Below, piece after piece: positions 23,950-35,079 of a stretch of 64,000 bases of DNA. Both the position numbers and the translations under genes were made by a program. Each line of letters starts with the position of its first letter. Position 1 is the first letter of the stretch. Source of the DNA: Hofstenia miamia (taxonomy: Eukaryota; Xenacoelomorpha; Acoela). The notes under the pieces were generated by a model. It was not told the DNA's origin, made no database searches, and was given only the letters and a program-made list of their open reading frames with translations. Where the stretch lies: assembly GCA_004352715.1 (NCBI GenBank), contig SCFE01000001.1:4224757-4288756 (forward strand), written 5' to 3'.

Positions 23950-24440
23950 AGTAAAATTTTAATCAACCAAAGTGAATAGCTTTTACAAATCAGACCTAGA
24001 ACAAATCAATGAAGGAGGCCATGTGAAATATATTAAATAACTCTGCAAATTTAAGATTAAATCAATAATTAATTTATTAAATTGGACCACAATTATTTTT
24101 TCAAATATATTAAAAACAATTAATAATAAAAATGTTGAGATTATAGCAAGCTGTTGATTCACTCGTATTTTACATTTTAAATGATTTTACTTGACTACAG
24201 GTTGGAAGCCTAAAAGAAAAATGTTTTGCAATGAAATGTATCATACTATATTCAAGAAACAGCAAAAAGAATAGCTAAAACTAAGTATATTGCTACCATA
24301 ACAAAATTATTATAATTAACTATAGAAAAAAGAAATAAAGGGAAAAATTTTTATTGTTTCAATTAAATAAATAAAAATAATTACTAATCTACATTTCCAA
24401 ATAGTTGTATCAATTTTCGTCGCTGTTAATATCTTCTAGT
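23950..24440 (+). repeat. Direct repeat of a pseudogene 3' end, copy 2
   Basis: Second copy of the repeat described at 21770-22260. It overlaps the C-terminal codons of the coiled-coil fragment that reads leftwards from 24652. Confidence 0.7.
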
Positions 24441-24740
24441 CGTCGCAGTTGATTTTGAAGACGGTCAACTATAATAAGTTTATCCATAACTTGGGCCTGC
24501 ATTCGTTGTTGATCTTTTCGAAGCTTACTTCCGAAATTATGTTTGTCTTCTGATAACGACCGAAGATTGCTAGCAGCCATCTGTAGTCTTCGTTGCATCC
24601 CTACTATTTTGTTTTGTAATTGCCGATTATTGTCTCCAGCTCGCGGACACAACTGAGAAGAATCTTCGTCTACCTTTTAAGTGCTTCTTCTGAGTATTCA
24701 ACTTCTTGTCATCCTCTTGCTGGCAAAGTGTTGCTTCCAC
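24410..24740 (-). pseudogene. Coiled-coil protein fragment, frameshifted
   Basis: The minus strand encodes an 80-residue frame rich in L, Q, R and K with heptad-like spacing (LQNKIVGMQRRLQ, KLIIVDRLQNQLRRLEDI). Upstream, in another frame, a second coiled-coil-like stretch (VEATLCQQEDDKKLNTQKK, about 24655-24740) is separated by a frameshift and a stop. It probably derives from a long coiled-coil protein (myosin- or paramyosin-like proteins are possible, not demonstrated). The duplicated 3' part upstream supports a decaying copy rather than a living gene, although an exon of a split gene cannot be ruled out. Confidence 0.45.
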
Positions 24741-26030
24741 AGCATAAGTGGATTTTCAACTGATTTATCATGTGCATTGGTAAACCATAGACTAATGCGC
24801 ATTGTCTTTGAATTTATGGAGATTTAGAATGATTAATGTTTCAGGAGTCAATCAACGTTAGCTAATTAACTGATTGATTGCTAAAGCGTGAGCGTGGAAC
24901 ATTTCACAATGCGCCGCATGATCATTCATGAAAGTTGACAGCCACGCTTATCTTTTTGGATGTCAATACTAATCATTGCTTGAGAAAAAATCTTATATAT
25001 CATCAGGTCACATCGTGAATATTTTGAATCTTAGTTCAAACTTTTAGAAAACAAAATAAATTGGAAAAGAAAAGAATACAATAGCATAACCCAAATTTGC
25101 TTCATGAAAGAAATGGATGTGCTTATAAAAATATTACGCGCGTCTGCTTCTTTTTATCACAAAGATTTGGATTTGCAATATATGTACAAACTATATTAAT
25201 ACAACAAAGAATGACAGAATATTAATAGAAAAAGGGAGAATGATTTTCTTATCTGAAGGAGATCTAAAAGGGAAGCAAAAAGTGACCGCAACTGCTGCAC
25301 ACAAACCTAAGTCAAAGAGAAAGAATTTTACACACAAGTACTTGCAATAGCAGAGGCGACTATAAATGCTGTGGATACGTTAATGTCTAAAAAAGGTTCC
25401 GGTTAACAAAATGACCTAAACAAAAGTGTTTAAAATATCTAAAAATATCGTTCGGCGCAGCAATTAATTTTACTATAAAATTAACATCAGAAACTAGATT
25501 ATTTTTGTGAAGATACCAAAAATACAGCCAAAGTCACCAGCTTTTCTTCAATTCTTTTCTTCCAACGAAAAATAAGTTTGGCATTTTCATTCACCTCGTT
25601 GAATATCCTGAACATCTTTATTTATAATGCGGCTTATAAAACCATATACATGATGATTTTGTAATACGGACTTATTGTGCATATATATTATATTAAATAT
25701 TGCGTGACCCATAGTTTTTCCTCATCCTAGAAATTTTATTTAGAATTCGGGTTATATCAAAAAAATGGTATACAATTTTGCTTTGCATTTTAATTTGAAT
25801 TGCAGGATGCTGTTTCGCAGAACATGGCAATATTCTAGCAGATGGCAACTAGAATTATTAATATTTTCACCCACCGTGTGCGGTTTTTGGAAATATCTTT
25901 TTTGTAGAAAATGGTTGATGCTCATCTGACTAGGCAAGGCCATAGCATTTTTTCGAAGGTATAATGTTTCGGGCTTACTAAGTTTAATAATATGACATCT
26001 CAAGAAAGTTGAATCATTTTTATTGCACAC
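24741..26030. other. AT-rich spacer, no gene seen
   Basis: The open frame at 25752-26090 (minus) runs into the right arm of the inverted repeat and shows no domain. No RNA gene or terminus was recognised. Confidence 0.45.
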
Positions 26031-26490
26031 CACTAAGCAAAGGAAAACTAAATTCATTTGCTTCAAAATAAGTGCTGTGCGATAATTCAACTGGCAAGTT
26101 CATTACGTGCTTTACAATAAAATATAATGGCGCGATTTAAACAAGAATGCTTAGACAGCAATAAATCACCGTAGTGTTGGTTTTATAAATTAAAATGCTT
26201 TGTTGTAAAACGTGTTTAAATAGACATTTTCAATTTTTCTATTGAAAAATCGACTTTGGGAATAAAATTCTAGAAAATCCTTGCAAGTTCTCTAAGAGAC
26301 AACAACATAACATGTAATAGTGAAATGTCGGACAAGCTTTTTTTGACAGGGATTGATCGTTAGATGCTTTTCTAGATGACAAAGAAACGTCGAACTTGTA
26401 TATTTCAATTTCTCACTAATGTACTAACATTGCAAATTTCATATGCGAAAAAAATGAAGATAATATTTCTCAGATTATTAAATGAACCTA
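26031..26490 (-). repeat. Long inverted repeat, right arm
   Basis: Reverse-complement partner of 16260-16720. The best shared blocks are CCACTAAGC at its left edge, TTTCTATTGAAAAATC, GTAATAGTGAAATGTC and TTCTCACTAATGTACTAACA. Confidence 0.6.
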
Positions 26491-26505
26491 ATTTTTTCCC
26501 ATGTA

Positions 26506-27590
26506 GGGGGGATTGGGAAGGGATAGCAGCAGTTTTTCAAAGATTTTGTATTTGTAAAATATATTTTATTCAACTTTTACACTGTAATGGTCTTGTAGAT
26601 CTTGAGATAACATCTTAAAAAAAATATGAATATTTAGTTTTCAGGAATATTTTTTTAAATTCCTATTTACCCTTTTAGATGGAGGTGAATAGCTACACAC
26701 ATGTGATTTTACAATATACATAATATAATTTATGGACATGTACATATTTACTTTTGGAAAATTATTGACTCTTTTAATTAGGGATCCTTTCTTTTCTGTG
26801 AGGTATTCAATTTTAGCATAAAATTTTTAATAATTTTTCTTTTAAAAATATTAATGAAATTAGATGAGCATAGCTACGGCTACCCTATGGCAAATAAACC
26901 TGATTAATTTATATGCAAAAGAACAATGTACAATATTAAGCGTAGCATAAGTAATAACTAAATAACATTGTCTTCTTGTCTACTATTTCTATTCACCCCA
27001 CTGTTCTTCAATCAATAGGGTTGGCCAAATTTGTTATATTCAAATTCAGCACTATTCACAGATTTCACCACCATCAACCTACTCTAAAAATCCAAAATCA
27101 AATTTGCGTGACATATCAAACATAAGTACAATTTTTTTTATTTTAGAATTTATTGACTTTAGCAAGCATTACATTTTTAAATTATTCGATCTTCTTGAAT
27201 TTTATCAACATATTTAACAATATTGATTGAAATTAAAACTAAGCACACATTCATACCATTAGATGAAAATTGTGTAATTTGCTTAATCTTTTGCCATTGA
27301 AAATGCAATAAAAATTTTGTAGTGCATAATGCAAAAAATCTTCTAAAAACACAACACACTAGTTTTAGAATGTATTTTAAAATTTGAAAAGAATTGTGCT
27401 GAGTCTTGACAAATTGCACGAATTCTGTTTCTATTTTTGGAATCAGTAGATGGTGGTGTAGTCTGCGCATAGTGATGAATTTTAAAAATTAAAATTCAAT
27501 ACTTTGTGCCCTCCCTAGTATCCAATTATGCATTTAGAATTTTATTCTGCATTGGCCCCCCTCTAAAATTTTTTTCTGCATCCGCCCTTG
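26506..27590 (+). mobile_element. Longer relative of the 461-bp hAT-type element
   Basis: The segments 26506-26715 and 27476-27590 match, in the same order and orientation, the two halves of the miniature element at 16882-17342. They are separated here by about 760 bp of extra interior sequence. The right end ...CTGCATCCGCCCTTG is well kept; the left end is degraded (TGTAGGGGGGATTGGG), and I found no target duplication. The interior frame at 27177-27470 (minus) has no recognisable transposase motif. The miniature copy could be an internal deletion derivative of this form. Confidence 0.55.
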
Positions 27591-27592
27591 AT

Positions 27593-27758
27593 TCGAGTTG
27601 GTGCTCAGAAGGTTCGCCCACCTTGTTAATTTCGATTCGAGATCCAGTCCCCCTTGTTAATATTATTTGTTTAATAATTTAATTTGGTTAAAATATAACA
27701 TGAAAATTCAGTGCTAAAATTTAGGGCACCTTATTAATTATTTAGGAGGACAGTTCTG
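27593..27758 (+). mobile_element. Diverged copy of the 204-bp miniature element
   Basis: Aligns with 34876-35079: TCGAG..GGTGCTCAG, CCCCCTTGTTAAT, and GCACC.TTATTAATTATTTAGGAG occur in the same order. Its left end is missing where it abuts the preceding element; its right end reads CAGTTCTG. Confidence 0.5.
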
Positions 27759-28227
27759 GATACACGTTCTAGGAATGATATATAGAGATGAAAATTTATT
27801 ATTATTCTTATTTGACTGAATTTTTTCATTCATAGTTGGTAATTGAAATATATTCACTTAACAAGTTCTTAGATATTGTGCACATTATTTTCATAAAAGT
27901 TCTTTAAACAATGAGTATTTTAGATAGAGCATTCTAGAAATGGGATTTATTCCATTGTATAATAAAACTCTAAAATTGACTCTTGAAGGTGAATTTTTTC
28001 TTTCTATCATGAAGTTAATGTAACACAAGAAAACTTTCACCTCAGACATTTTATTTTACTAAAAATATAAGCAAAATTGGCAATTAGTGCACTTACAATT
28101 AATGATAAGAATGTGAGAAATGTAATGTAGCCAATCAGATTTTACTTCATTGTAGTTTAAGTGTTTCAAATTTTGGAGTGTTTCATCTTCTGCCAATGTG
28201 AAGGAAAACTATTTTTCATTATATATA
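27759..28227. other. AT-rich spacer, no gene seen
   Basis: No coding or repeat signal until the Tc1-like left end, which begins after a TA at 28226-28227. Confidence 0.5.
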
Positions 28228-29794
28228 CAGTAATGGCAATATGTATTCGACCACCTTGCTATTTTGAAAAAATAATGAACATTCATTGGATAGAATGTGC
28301 CTAAGATTATAATTAAGTGTTACTTTGATTGAGAAAGGAAAATCTGTGTCTAATACCATAAAATATGTAGAATTACAATTGGCTATTAATTTTAATTCAA
28401 AATTAAAAAACTTGTATTACGAACATGTATTGGGCCACCTGAAAAAAATTTAACAAATGAGCAAATCCGAAAAAAGGAAATTCAAAATAAAATACATAAA
28501 TTAATAATTGATGCATTATAAGCACTTAGCAACAAAATTCTCTCTTCTAATATTTTGTAGGGTGTCCCTTTGAGCGAATAGCAGCTTTAAGGCGATCAGG
28601 AAATGAAGCAAAATGTCTTTCAATAAAGCTGTTGGGAATTCAATAAAATTATTTTTTTTATTGCGGTCCACAGCTCGTCTTGAGTGTGAAGAGTATGCTG
28701 TCCAATTCGATATTTGGCCTCTTTCCACATATTTTCGATAATGTTCAGGTCCGGAGATTGGCCAGGCCAGTCAGCAAGGATTGCAACCCCATTATTGTGG
28801 AAGAAGTTCTTCATTTCTATTGAGGTATGACATGGAGCACCATCCTGCTGATATATTGAATCACTTGTTGGGAGTGGAAGCGTTCTTTTTCTAGAATCCG
28901 AACATATTGAGAGCTTCAGAGAGTACCAGTGATGTGAACAATCTGCGAAAGCCACACTTCCATATTGCACACTATACCATTACAGACTTCCCAATCTAAT
29001 TAATGTTCCCCGAGTAAATTGATGCAAGAATGTGAACTTTTGCCCAGTTGGTCTCTTTATCAACATTCCTTTTGATGAGTATAGCTCAAATCTTCACTCA
29101 TCTGAAAATATAACATTAGCCCAGTGTTTCCCAACCTAGGGTCCGTAGAGAGCTTTTGTAGGATTCGCAACAGAGAGTGAAAAAATTTAATTTTAAGATG
29201 TATAATATATAAATAATATAATCCAACAGTAATCGCTGCCTGTATTCATTTCGTGCACATTCTCCCTGTCTACTTCCATTAATTCATTAATATCCTTTTC
29301 TGTTTTTTCACTACCAACTGATGATATAAAAATTCAAGAAGAATTTACTGATCTACAAAATGATTGGAATGCAAAAACAATTTTTGATGAAAAATCCCGC
29401 GGTGTTGCAATTCTATCCCAAAGTGTCCACATTAGCCTTGAAATTGTTAATACTATTGTAGAATCGGTGACTAGGGACTATAGCGGCATTACCAAAGAAC
29501 TAGTTGCCTCTGCAGAAGGTTACAAATGAGGCCTTAATAGAGCAGCCACGATTCTAGCGAAATAACAATAATAGATCTAACAAACAACATTGGTAATTCA
29601 TTCATGTAACTTGTAACTGTTTAGAGAGAAAACATCCAGGATGACCAATTCATATGGTTGCAGCCGAAGTGCTACCTGAGGGGAAGGCAGCTCGTGATTT
29701 GAGTGTGCGGTGCTATCCTAATTGTCTCATTATTTAATTTCTATCTCAATTCAAATAAACAGTCTCGAAGTGGTTCTTATTTCTCAGCTCACTA

Positions 29795-29991
29795 TAATAC
29801 CCCGTTTACACGTGACATGAGACATGCATGTCTTGTGTTTTTAACGAGCGAATGTCACGTCTAAACACCCAAAACACGCGACATTCAACCACTCAAGTAG
29901 AGAATGTCGCTTGTTTTGGGTGTTTAGACGTGACATTCGCTCATTAAAAACAAGACATGCATGTCTCGTGTCACGTGTAAACGGGGTATTA
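29795..29991. mobile_element. Palindromic foldback element, copy 1
   Basis: About 197 bp that is almost a perfect inverted repeat. The left arm starts TAATACCCCGTTTACACGTG and the right arm ends CACGTGTAAACGGGGTATTA, with nested blocks GACATTCGCT/AGCGAATGTC and ACACCCAAAACA/TGTTTTGGGTGT. The centre lies at about 29893 (ACCACTCAAGTAGAG). It codes for nothing and would form a very stable cruciform or RNA hairpin. Confidence 0.85.
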
Positions 29992-30123
29992 AATAGCACA
30001 TAATTGCTGTGCATTAACGTTAACCAGCGGTATAGTATCATCACAGTGCATGTAGGAAACGGACGAAGGTCTTATTTTCCTTATACCTAACCGTAAATAA
30101 TATGGTCCCACGATTTAGGCTGC

Positions 30124-30322
30124 TAATACCCCGTTTACACGTGACATGAGACATGCCTGTCTTGTGTTTTCAACGAGCGAATGTCACGTCTAAACACCCA
30201 AAACACGCGACATTCAACCACTCAAGTAGAGAATGTCACGTGTTTTGGGTGTTTAGACGTGACATTCGCTCATTGAAAACACAAGACATGCATGTCTCAT
30301 GTCACGTGTAAACTGGGTATAA
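30124..30322. mobile_element. Palindromic foldback element, copy 2
   Basis: Same structure and about 95% the same sequence as copy 1, only 132 bp away and in the same phase. The right terminus is slightly damaged (ACTGGGTATAA). Two copies so close suggest local re-insertion or a preferred target. Confidence 0.85.
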
Positions 30323-31320
30323 CTGTCCGAAAGCTACGCGTCGAATCGGTGCGCAGTTAGCAGGACTCCCAAATTGTCGCCGTGAGTTAAGCAAATATCA
30401 TTATCAAAACAATACGATTAAGCAAAAAATAAATTTTGAAGAGAGTTGAAAACGTTGAGGTGAGATAAGCTCTCGTAAACTCTTTTTTTTATTGCTACAT
30501 TAGTTGCCCTATTTATACAAAGTTTCAATAATTAAAGGCCTTTGTTTACAATTTCGAATCACACGATCACTTTCCCTCGCAAATTCAATTTAGCAACAAA
30601 CAACACGTAATACATCATTGACGGGACAAATCAATAGCAACGTCAAGTGACGCAATCACTACAAATTACAAAATTATAAAGTAAGAATTCGATCAAATTT
30701 AAAAATAAAATTCAAATTTCCCCGAGTGACTCTACACTATTTGTTACAACTTTTAAGTGTGAATCTGCTTTCTCTTCGTTAGTAGTCATCAAAACAAAAG
30801 CCAGAAACTGACTCAATGTTAAGGACAATATGCGTATTGCATTATCAAAGACTGTACCAGACATTGAAGCGCTGGTAAATAACAAACAATTGCAACCTTC
30901 TCATTAATCTTTTGATGTAATACAAAGCAATTTTTGTAACTTATCTGTTATTGAAGTATACATGTATATTTAAGGGTTCATGACTTATATAAATTTTTAG
31001 TAGGTCCGCTAACCCAGTTTCTTTATAAAAGGTTGGGAGCACTGCATTAGACCAATGTTCAGATGAATTGTTGTTCATTAAATTGGCCCACCTCAGCCGG
31101 CGTAATCTTTGTTTTGAGGTTAACAATGGCTTTCTGGGTACCACGAAAGTCCCAATTGAGATTTATTCAGGATGTTTCGCACAGTTCATGCTATCACGAG
31201 GTGACCATCAGCCCATTCCTTGCAAAGTTCCTCTGAAGTCTTCCTGGGATTTCGCATTGAAAGGCATGCAAGAGCTGATGGGGAGGTTTTGGAGGTCTTC
31301 TTTGGTCTTCTGTACTTTGG

Positions 31321-33096
31321 ATTGGGGGCAATGATGTTTTCAGAAGTGAAACGCCTGATGATATCCCCGACATTACTTCTAAGTCGCTCTACAAGTCGGG
31401 CTATATTACGTTGACTCATCACTTCCATATTGTTTAGAGATAATCAACTCGCGGATGGCACGTGGTACGTAACCAGGCATTATATATGGCGAAGAAAGAC
31501 TGTTTTTAGAAATTTCCATAATAAATAGATTGAAAAAAGCTCAACCAATCAAATTTTTTACAGATTCTCTGATTTAGTCTGAAGTGGCCGAATACATTTT
31601 CCAAGAAAAAATTAGCTAACCATAAGCATTGTAGGATTTCTCCTTGAGATTTAAGGCTATAAATTTTGCTACTTTTTAATTATTTTAAAATTAATTAGGT
31701 CTGAATTTTGGTATAATTTAGTATTGTGGTTAAAATAGTTAAATTTGAGTTATTCTCAAATCATAATATAGCTTTACAAGAGACAAGTTTTTGAATGATT
31801 TTAATGTCATAATTCGTAAGACACTCTAAATAAAATGCAATCCAACAAAAATATGTCATTAAAATTTTATGCTTTGGTACAAAATTACCTGATTAAGTCA
31901 CAATGTGTACAAATATACACAGTTAATTTCAATGAAAATATTAACAATAGAAAAAATTTCTTGTCATCAGAAACAATTGAGACTAACAGTGCTGAGCCGA
32001 TATGAAAATATTTTTTAGCATACAATGTGCATGTCGGAAGGGTATATGATTTTAAATTTATCTACCTTAGTTTGATATGTGTAAAAATCCTAGTGCAGAT
32101 AGCCTTGTAAATTTCTATTATTTCTTGCTTAGTTTCACCAATGCATGATTTGTTACACTCATCAGGGTATATTGATTAACAAATATAGTTAATATGAGTT
32201 TTTTGTGATGTGATATTTGTTTTTGAAGATGTAATTCAAATCTCTCATTCTCTTTCTGAATTTTTCAATTTGCTTTCTTAGATATGATATTTTCAATTAT
32301 ACATCAATATTTGCTCAAATTTTCAATATCTTGATGATTTTCTTCAAATAATTTTCTTTAATAGCTTTTTTAATATTGTGGGATAAGCGTTCTGTTCTGA
32401 GACTGTAAGTATTTGACTAAAAGCGTTAATTGTTTGTTCATATGTTGAGTATATTCTATATACCTTAAATGTGGGATATTTGATCCTGAATGCCTTTCGT
32501 TTATATATTAGCCTATTTCATATGAAGTGTTGAAGTTATGAACCCATACGTCTAAAAACATTCATTAGTTATTCCTTGATCGTTTACGTTCATATTGGTT
32601 ACATTTGAGTTAATTAAGTTATTTTCAATAATATCAATGACCTACACTCTGAAAATTTTCATATAATTAGTTAGATCATCGTTCATTTTTCATTTCTAAT
32701 AATGTTGTGTTAAATATTTCTCCCTCTTTTAAGAAAATCTGTGCATATTTTATAGATTTCCCTTCAGTTAAATCAAACTTGATAGTTAATAATGGTTCCA
32801 TTTTGGAAATATATGTTGATTTATGAAAACAAGATCTGGTTGCATAGTTTATAACTGAAAATATGCGTAAGATATTGATGAATTGCATCTATGTAAGAGT
32901 TAAAGCTTGTATTCAATCTAAGGATGGCTAAACAAAGTATTGATCAATAGTGACTAACATTTCTTGTTATATGCGCTACTAATTTATTACAAAATATATT
33001 TGTTTTGAATTTGTACAATTCAATATTTACAATAGTCAAAAATCCCTATACTAAACATAGTTTTGAATTTTTTTGTCACTTACTGCATATGTAAGA
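31321..33096. repeat. Perfect 1776-bp duplication, copy 1 (probable assembly artefact)
   Basis: Every stretch I compared is identical to 33098-34873 at a constant offset of 1777. The copy ends directly at a single N (33097). It begins inside the Tc1 transposase gene. An unmerged overlap of two contigs explains this better than a tandem duplication. Confidence 0.9.
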
Positions 33097-33097
33097 N
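33097..33097. other. Single-N contig join
   Basis: Isolated N exactly between the two identical 1776-bp blocks. The left block ends GTAAGA before it, and the right block starts ATTGGGGGC after it. Confidence 0.9.
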
Positions 33098-34873
33098 ATT
33101 GGGGGCAATGATGTTTTCAGAAGTGAAACGCCTGATGATATCCCCGACATTACTTCTAAGTCGCTCTACAAGTCGGGCTATATTACGTTGACTCATCACT
33201 TCCATATTGTTTAGAGATAATCAACTCGCGGATGGCACGTGGTACGTAACCAGGCATTATATATGGCGAAGAAAGACTGTTTTTAGAAATTTCCATAATA
33301 AATAGATTGAAAAAAGCTCAACCAATCAAATTTTTTACAGATTCTCTGATTTAGTCTGAAGTGGCCGAATACATTTTCCAAGAAAAAATTAGCTAACCAT
33401 AAGCATTGTAGGATTTCTCCTTGAGATTTAAGGCTATAAATTTTGCTACTTTTTAATTATTTTAAAATTAATTAGGTCTGAATTTTGGTATAATTTAGTA
33501 TTGTGGTTAAAATAGTTAAATTTGAGTTATTCTCAAATCATAATATAGCTTTACAAGAGACAAGTTTTTGAATGATTTTAATGTCATAATTCGTAAGACA
33601 CTCTAAATAAAATGCAATCCAACAAAAATATGTCATTAAAATTTTATGCTTTGGTACAAAATTACCTGATTAAGTCACAATGTGTACAAATATACACAGT
33701 TAATTTCAATGAAAATATTAACAATAGAAAAAATTTCTTGTCATCAGAAACAATTGAGACTAACAGTGCTGAGCCGATATGAAAATATTTTTTAGCATAC
33801 AATGTGCATGTCGGAAGGGTATATGATTTTAAATTTATCTACCTTAGTTTGATATGTGTAAAAATCCTAGTGCAGATAGCCTTGTAAATTTCTATTATTT
33901 CTTGCTTAGTTTCACCAATGCATGATTTGTTACACTCATCAGGGTATATTGATTAACAAATATAGTTAATATGAGTTTTTTGTGATGTGATATTTGTTTT
34001 TGAAGATGTAATTCAAATCTCTCATTCTCTTTCTGAATTTTTCAATTTGCTTTCTTAGATATGATATTTTCAATTATACATCAATATTTGCTCAAATTTT
34101 CAATATCTTGATGATTTTCTTCAAATAATTTTCTTTAATAGCTTTTTTAATATTGTGGGATAAGCGTTCTGTTCTGAGACTGTAAGTATTTGACTAAAAG
34201 CGTTAATTGTTTGTTCATATGTTGAGTATATTCTATATACCTTAAATGTGGGATATTTGATCCTGAATGCCTTTCGTTTATATATTAGCCTATTTCATAT
34301 GAAGTGTTGAAGTTATGAACCCATACGTCTAAAAACATTCATTAGTTATTCCTTGATCGTTTACGTTCATATTGGTTACATTTGAGTTAATTAAGTTATT
34401 TTCAATAATATCAATGACCTACACTCTGAAAATTTTCATATAATTAGTTAGATCATCGTTCATTTTTCATTTCTAATAATGTTGTGTTAAATATTTCTCC
34501 CTCTTTTAAGAAAATCTGTGCATATTTTATAGATTTCCCTTCAGTTAAATCAAACTTGATAGTTAATAATGGTTCCATTTTGGAAATATATGTTGATTTA
34601 TGAAAACAAGATCTGGTTGCATAGTTTATAACTGAAAATATGCGTAAGATATTGATGAATTGCATCTATGTAAGAGTTAAAGCTTGTATTCAATCTAAGG
34701 ATGGCTAAACAAAGTATTGATCAATAGTGACTAACATTTCTTGTTATATGCGCTACTAATTTATTACAAAATATATTTGTTTTGAATTTGTACAATTCAA
34801 TATTTACAATAGTCAAAAATCCCTATACTAAACATAGTTTTGAATTTTTTTGTCACTTACTGCATATGTAAGA
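33098..34873. repeat. Perfect 1776-bp duplication, copy 2 (probable assembly artefact)
   Basis: Identical counterpart of 31321-33096. The small reading frame at 34453-34665 (minus) is the same as that at 32676-32888, and this identity should not be taken as conservation. Confidence 0.9.
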
Positions 34874-34875
34874 GG

Positions 34876-35079
34876 CAGGGGTGTGCTCGAGGGGGTGCTC
34901 AGGGAAGCGCTTAGCGCACCGTGTTAAATTAGATTGGGGGCAGCCCCCCTTGTTAAATTTATATCGTATTCGAGTTTTAGAATATGTTTGTTGAGAATAT
35001 AAACTATGGTCAAAATATATAATAAAACAAAATTCAAGATAGGAGCACCCCTTGTTAATTATTTAGGAGTAAAGCCCTG
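34876..35079. mobile_element. 204-bp hAT-like miniature element
   Basis: It starts CAGGGGTGTGCTC and the reverse complement of its end starts CAGGGCTTTAC. The flanks GTAAGAGG (34868-34875) and ATAAGGGG (35080-35087) agree at six of eight positions, a plausible 8-bp target duplication. The interior has three spaced CCTTGTTAA words. A diverged copy is at 27593-27758. Confidence 0.55.

Larger units (their letters stand above)
29401..30730. mobile_element. Insertion inside the hAT element, possibly LTR-derived
   Basis: The hAT reading frame is lost at about 29400 and returns at about 30731. The insert begins near TGTTGCAATTC and around 29745-29790 has an AATAAACAGTCTCGAAGTGG block reminiscent of the polyadenylation region of an LTR, so a solo LTR or a fragment is possible. 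It contains the two palindromic foldback elements. I found no clear target duplication at its borders, so its exact ends and class are uncertain. Confidence 0.4.
29281..30907 (+). pseudogene. hAT transposase C-terminal remnant, interrupted
   Basis: The left piece (29281-29397) reads FSLPTDDIKIQEEFTDLQND and ends FDEKS, typical of the region before the hAT dimerisation domain. The right piece (30731-30907) reads FVTTFKCESAFSSL, then VIKTKARN, an in-frame TGA at 30809-30811, LNVKDNMRIALS and a natural stop at 30905. This is the conserved hAT C-terminal block (CESGFS..IKTK.RN.L). The two pieces are separated by about 1.3 kb of inserted DNA and the N-terminal catalytic part is absent. Confidence 0.85.
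29122..31044 (+). mobile_element. hAT element inserted in the Tc1 transposase gene
   Basis: The left end is CAGTGTTTCCCAACCTAGGG and the reverse complement of the right end starts CAGTGCTCCCAACC. The flanks are CATTAGCC (29114-29121) and CATTAGAC (31045-31052), an 8-bp target duplication with one mismatch. Removing the element rejoins the Tc1 reading frame. It carries only the C-terminal part of a hAT transposase, so it is an internally deleted, non-autonomous copy. Confidence 0.9.
28547..31480 (-). pseudogene. Tc1-like DDE transposase, dead
   Basis: The start is at 31480 (MPGYVPRAIRELII), followed after a frameshift by the helix-turn-helix region (SQRNIARLVERLRS, GDIIRRF) and LLTSKQRLRRLRWA. 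The gene is then cut by the hAT insertion right after EHWSN. It resumes at about 29113 with the first catalytic block (VIFSDE, then a stop), followed by YQQDGAPCHTS (second Asp) and WPGQSPDLNIIENMWKEA (Glu; 35 residues from the Asp in this copy). After another frameshift it ends with FPDRLKAAIRSKGHPTKY and a stop at 28547. The function was cut-and-paste transposition. At least three lesions besides the insertion make it inactive. Confidence 0.9.
28228..31602 (-). mobile_element. Tc1-like transposon, split by a hAT insertion
   Basis: The left end starts CAGTAATGGCAATATG after a TA. Motifs ATGTATTCGACCACC (about 28241) and ATGTATTGGGCCACC (about 28425) form a subterminal direct-repeat pair, as in IR/DR-type Tc1 elements. 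At the right, GGTGGCC-type sequence AAGTGGCCGAATACATTTT (31582-31600) is the inverted counterpart; an outer right end was not found. The transposase gene between them is interrupted by the hAT element at 29122-31044. Confidence 0.8.

Noticed and set aside
32676-32888. Two identical 70-residue frames (also 34453-34665) that might look like a conserved gene
   Set aside because: The identity comes from the 1776-bp assembly duplication, and the frame has no recognisable domain.
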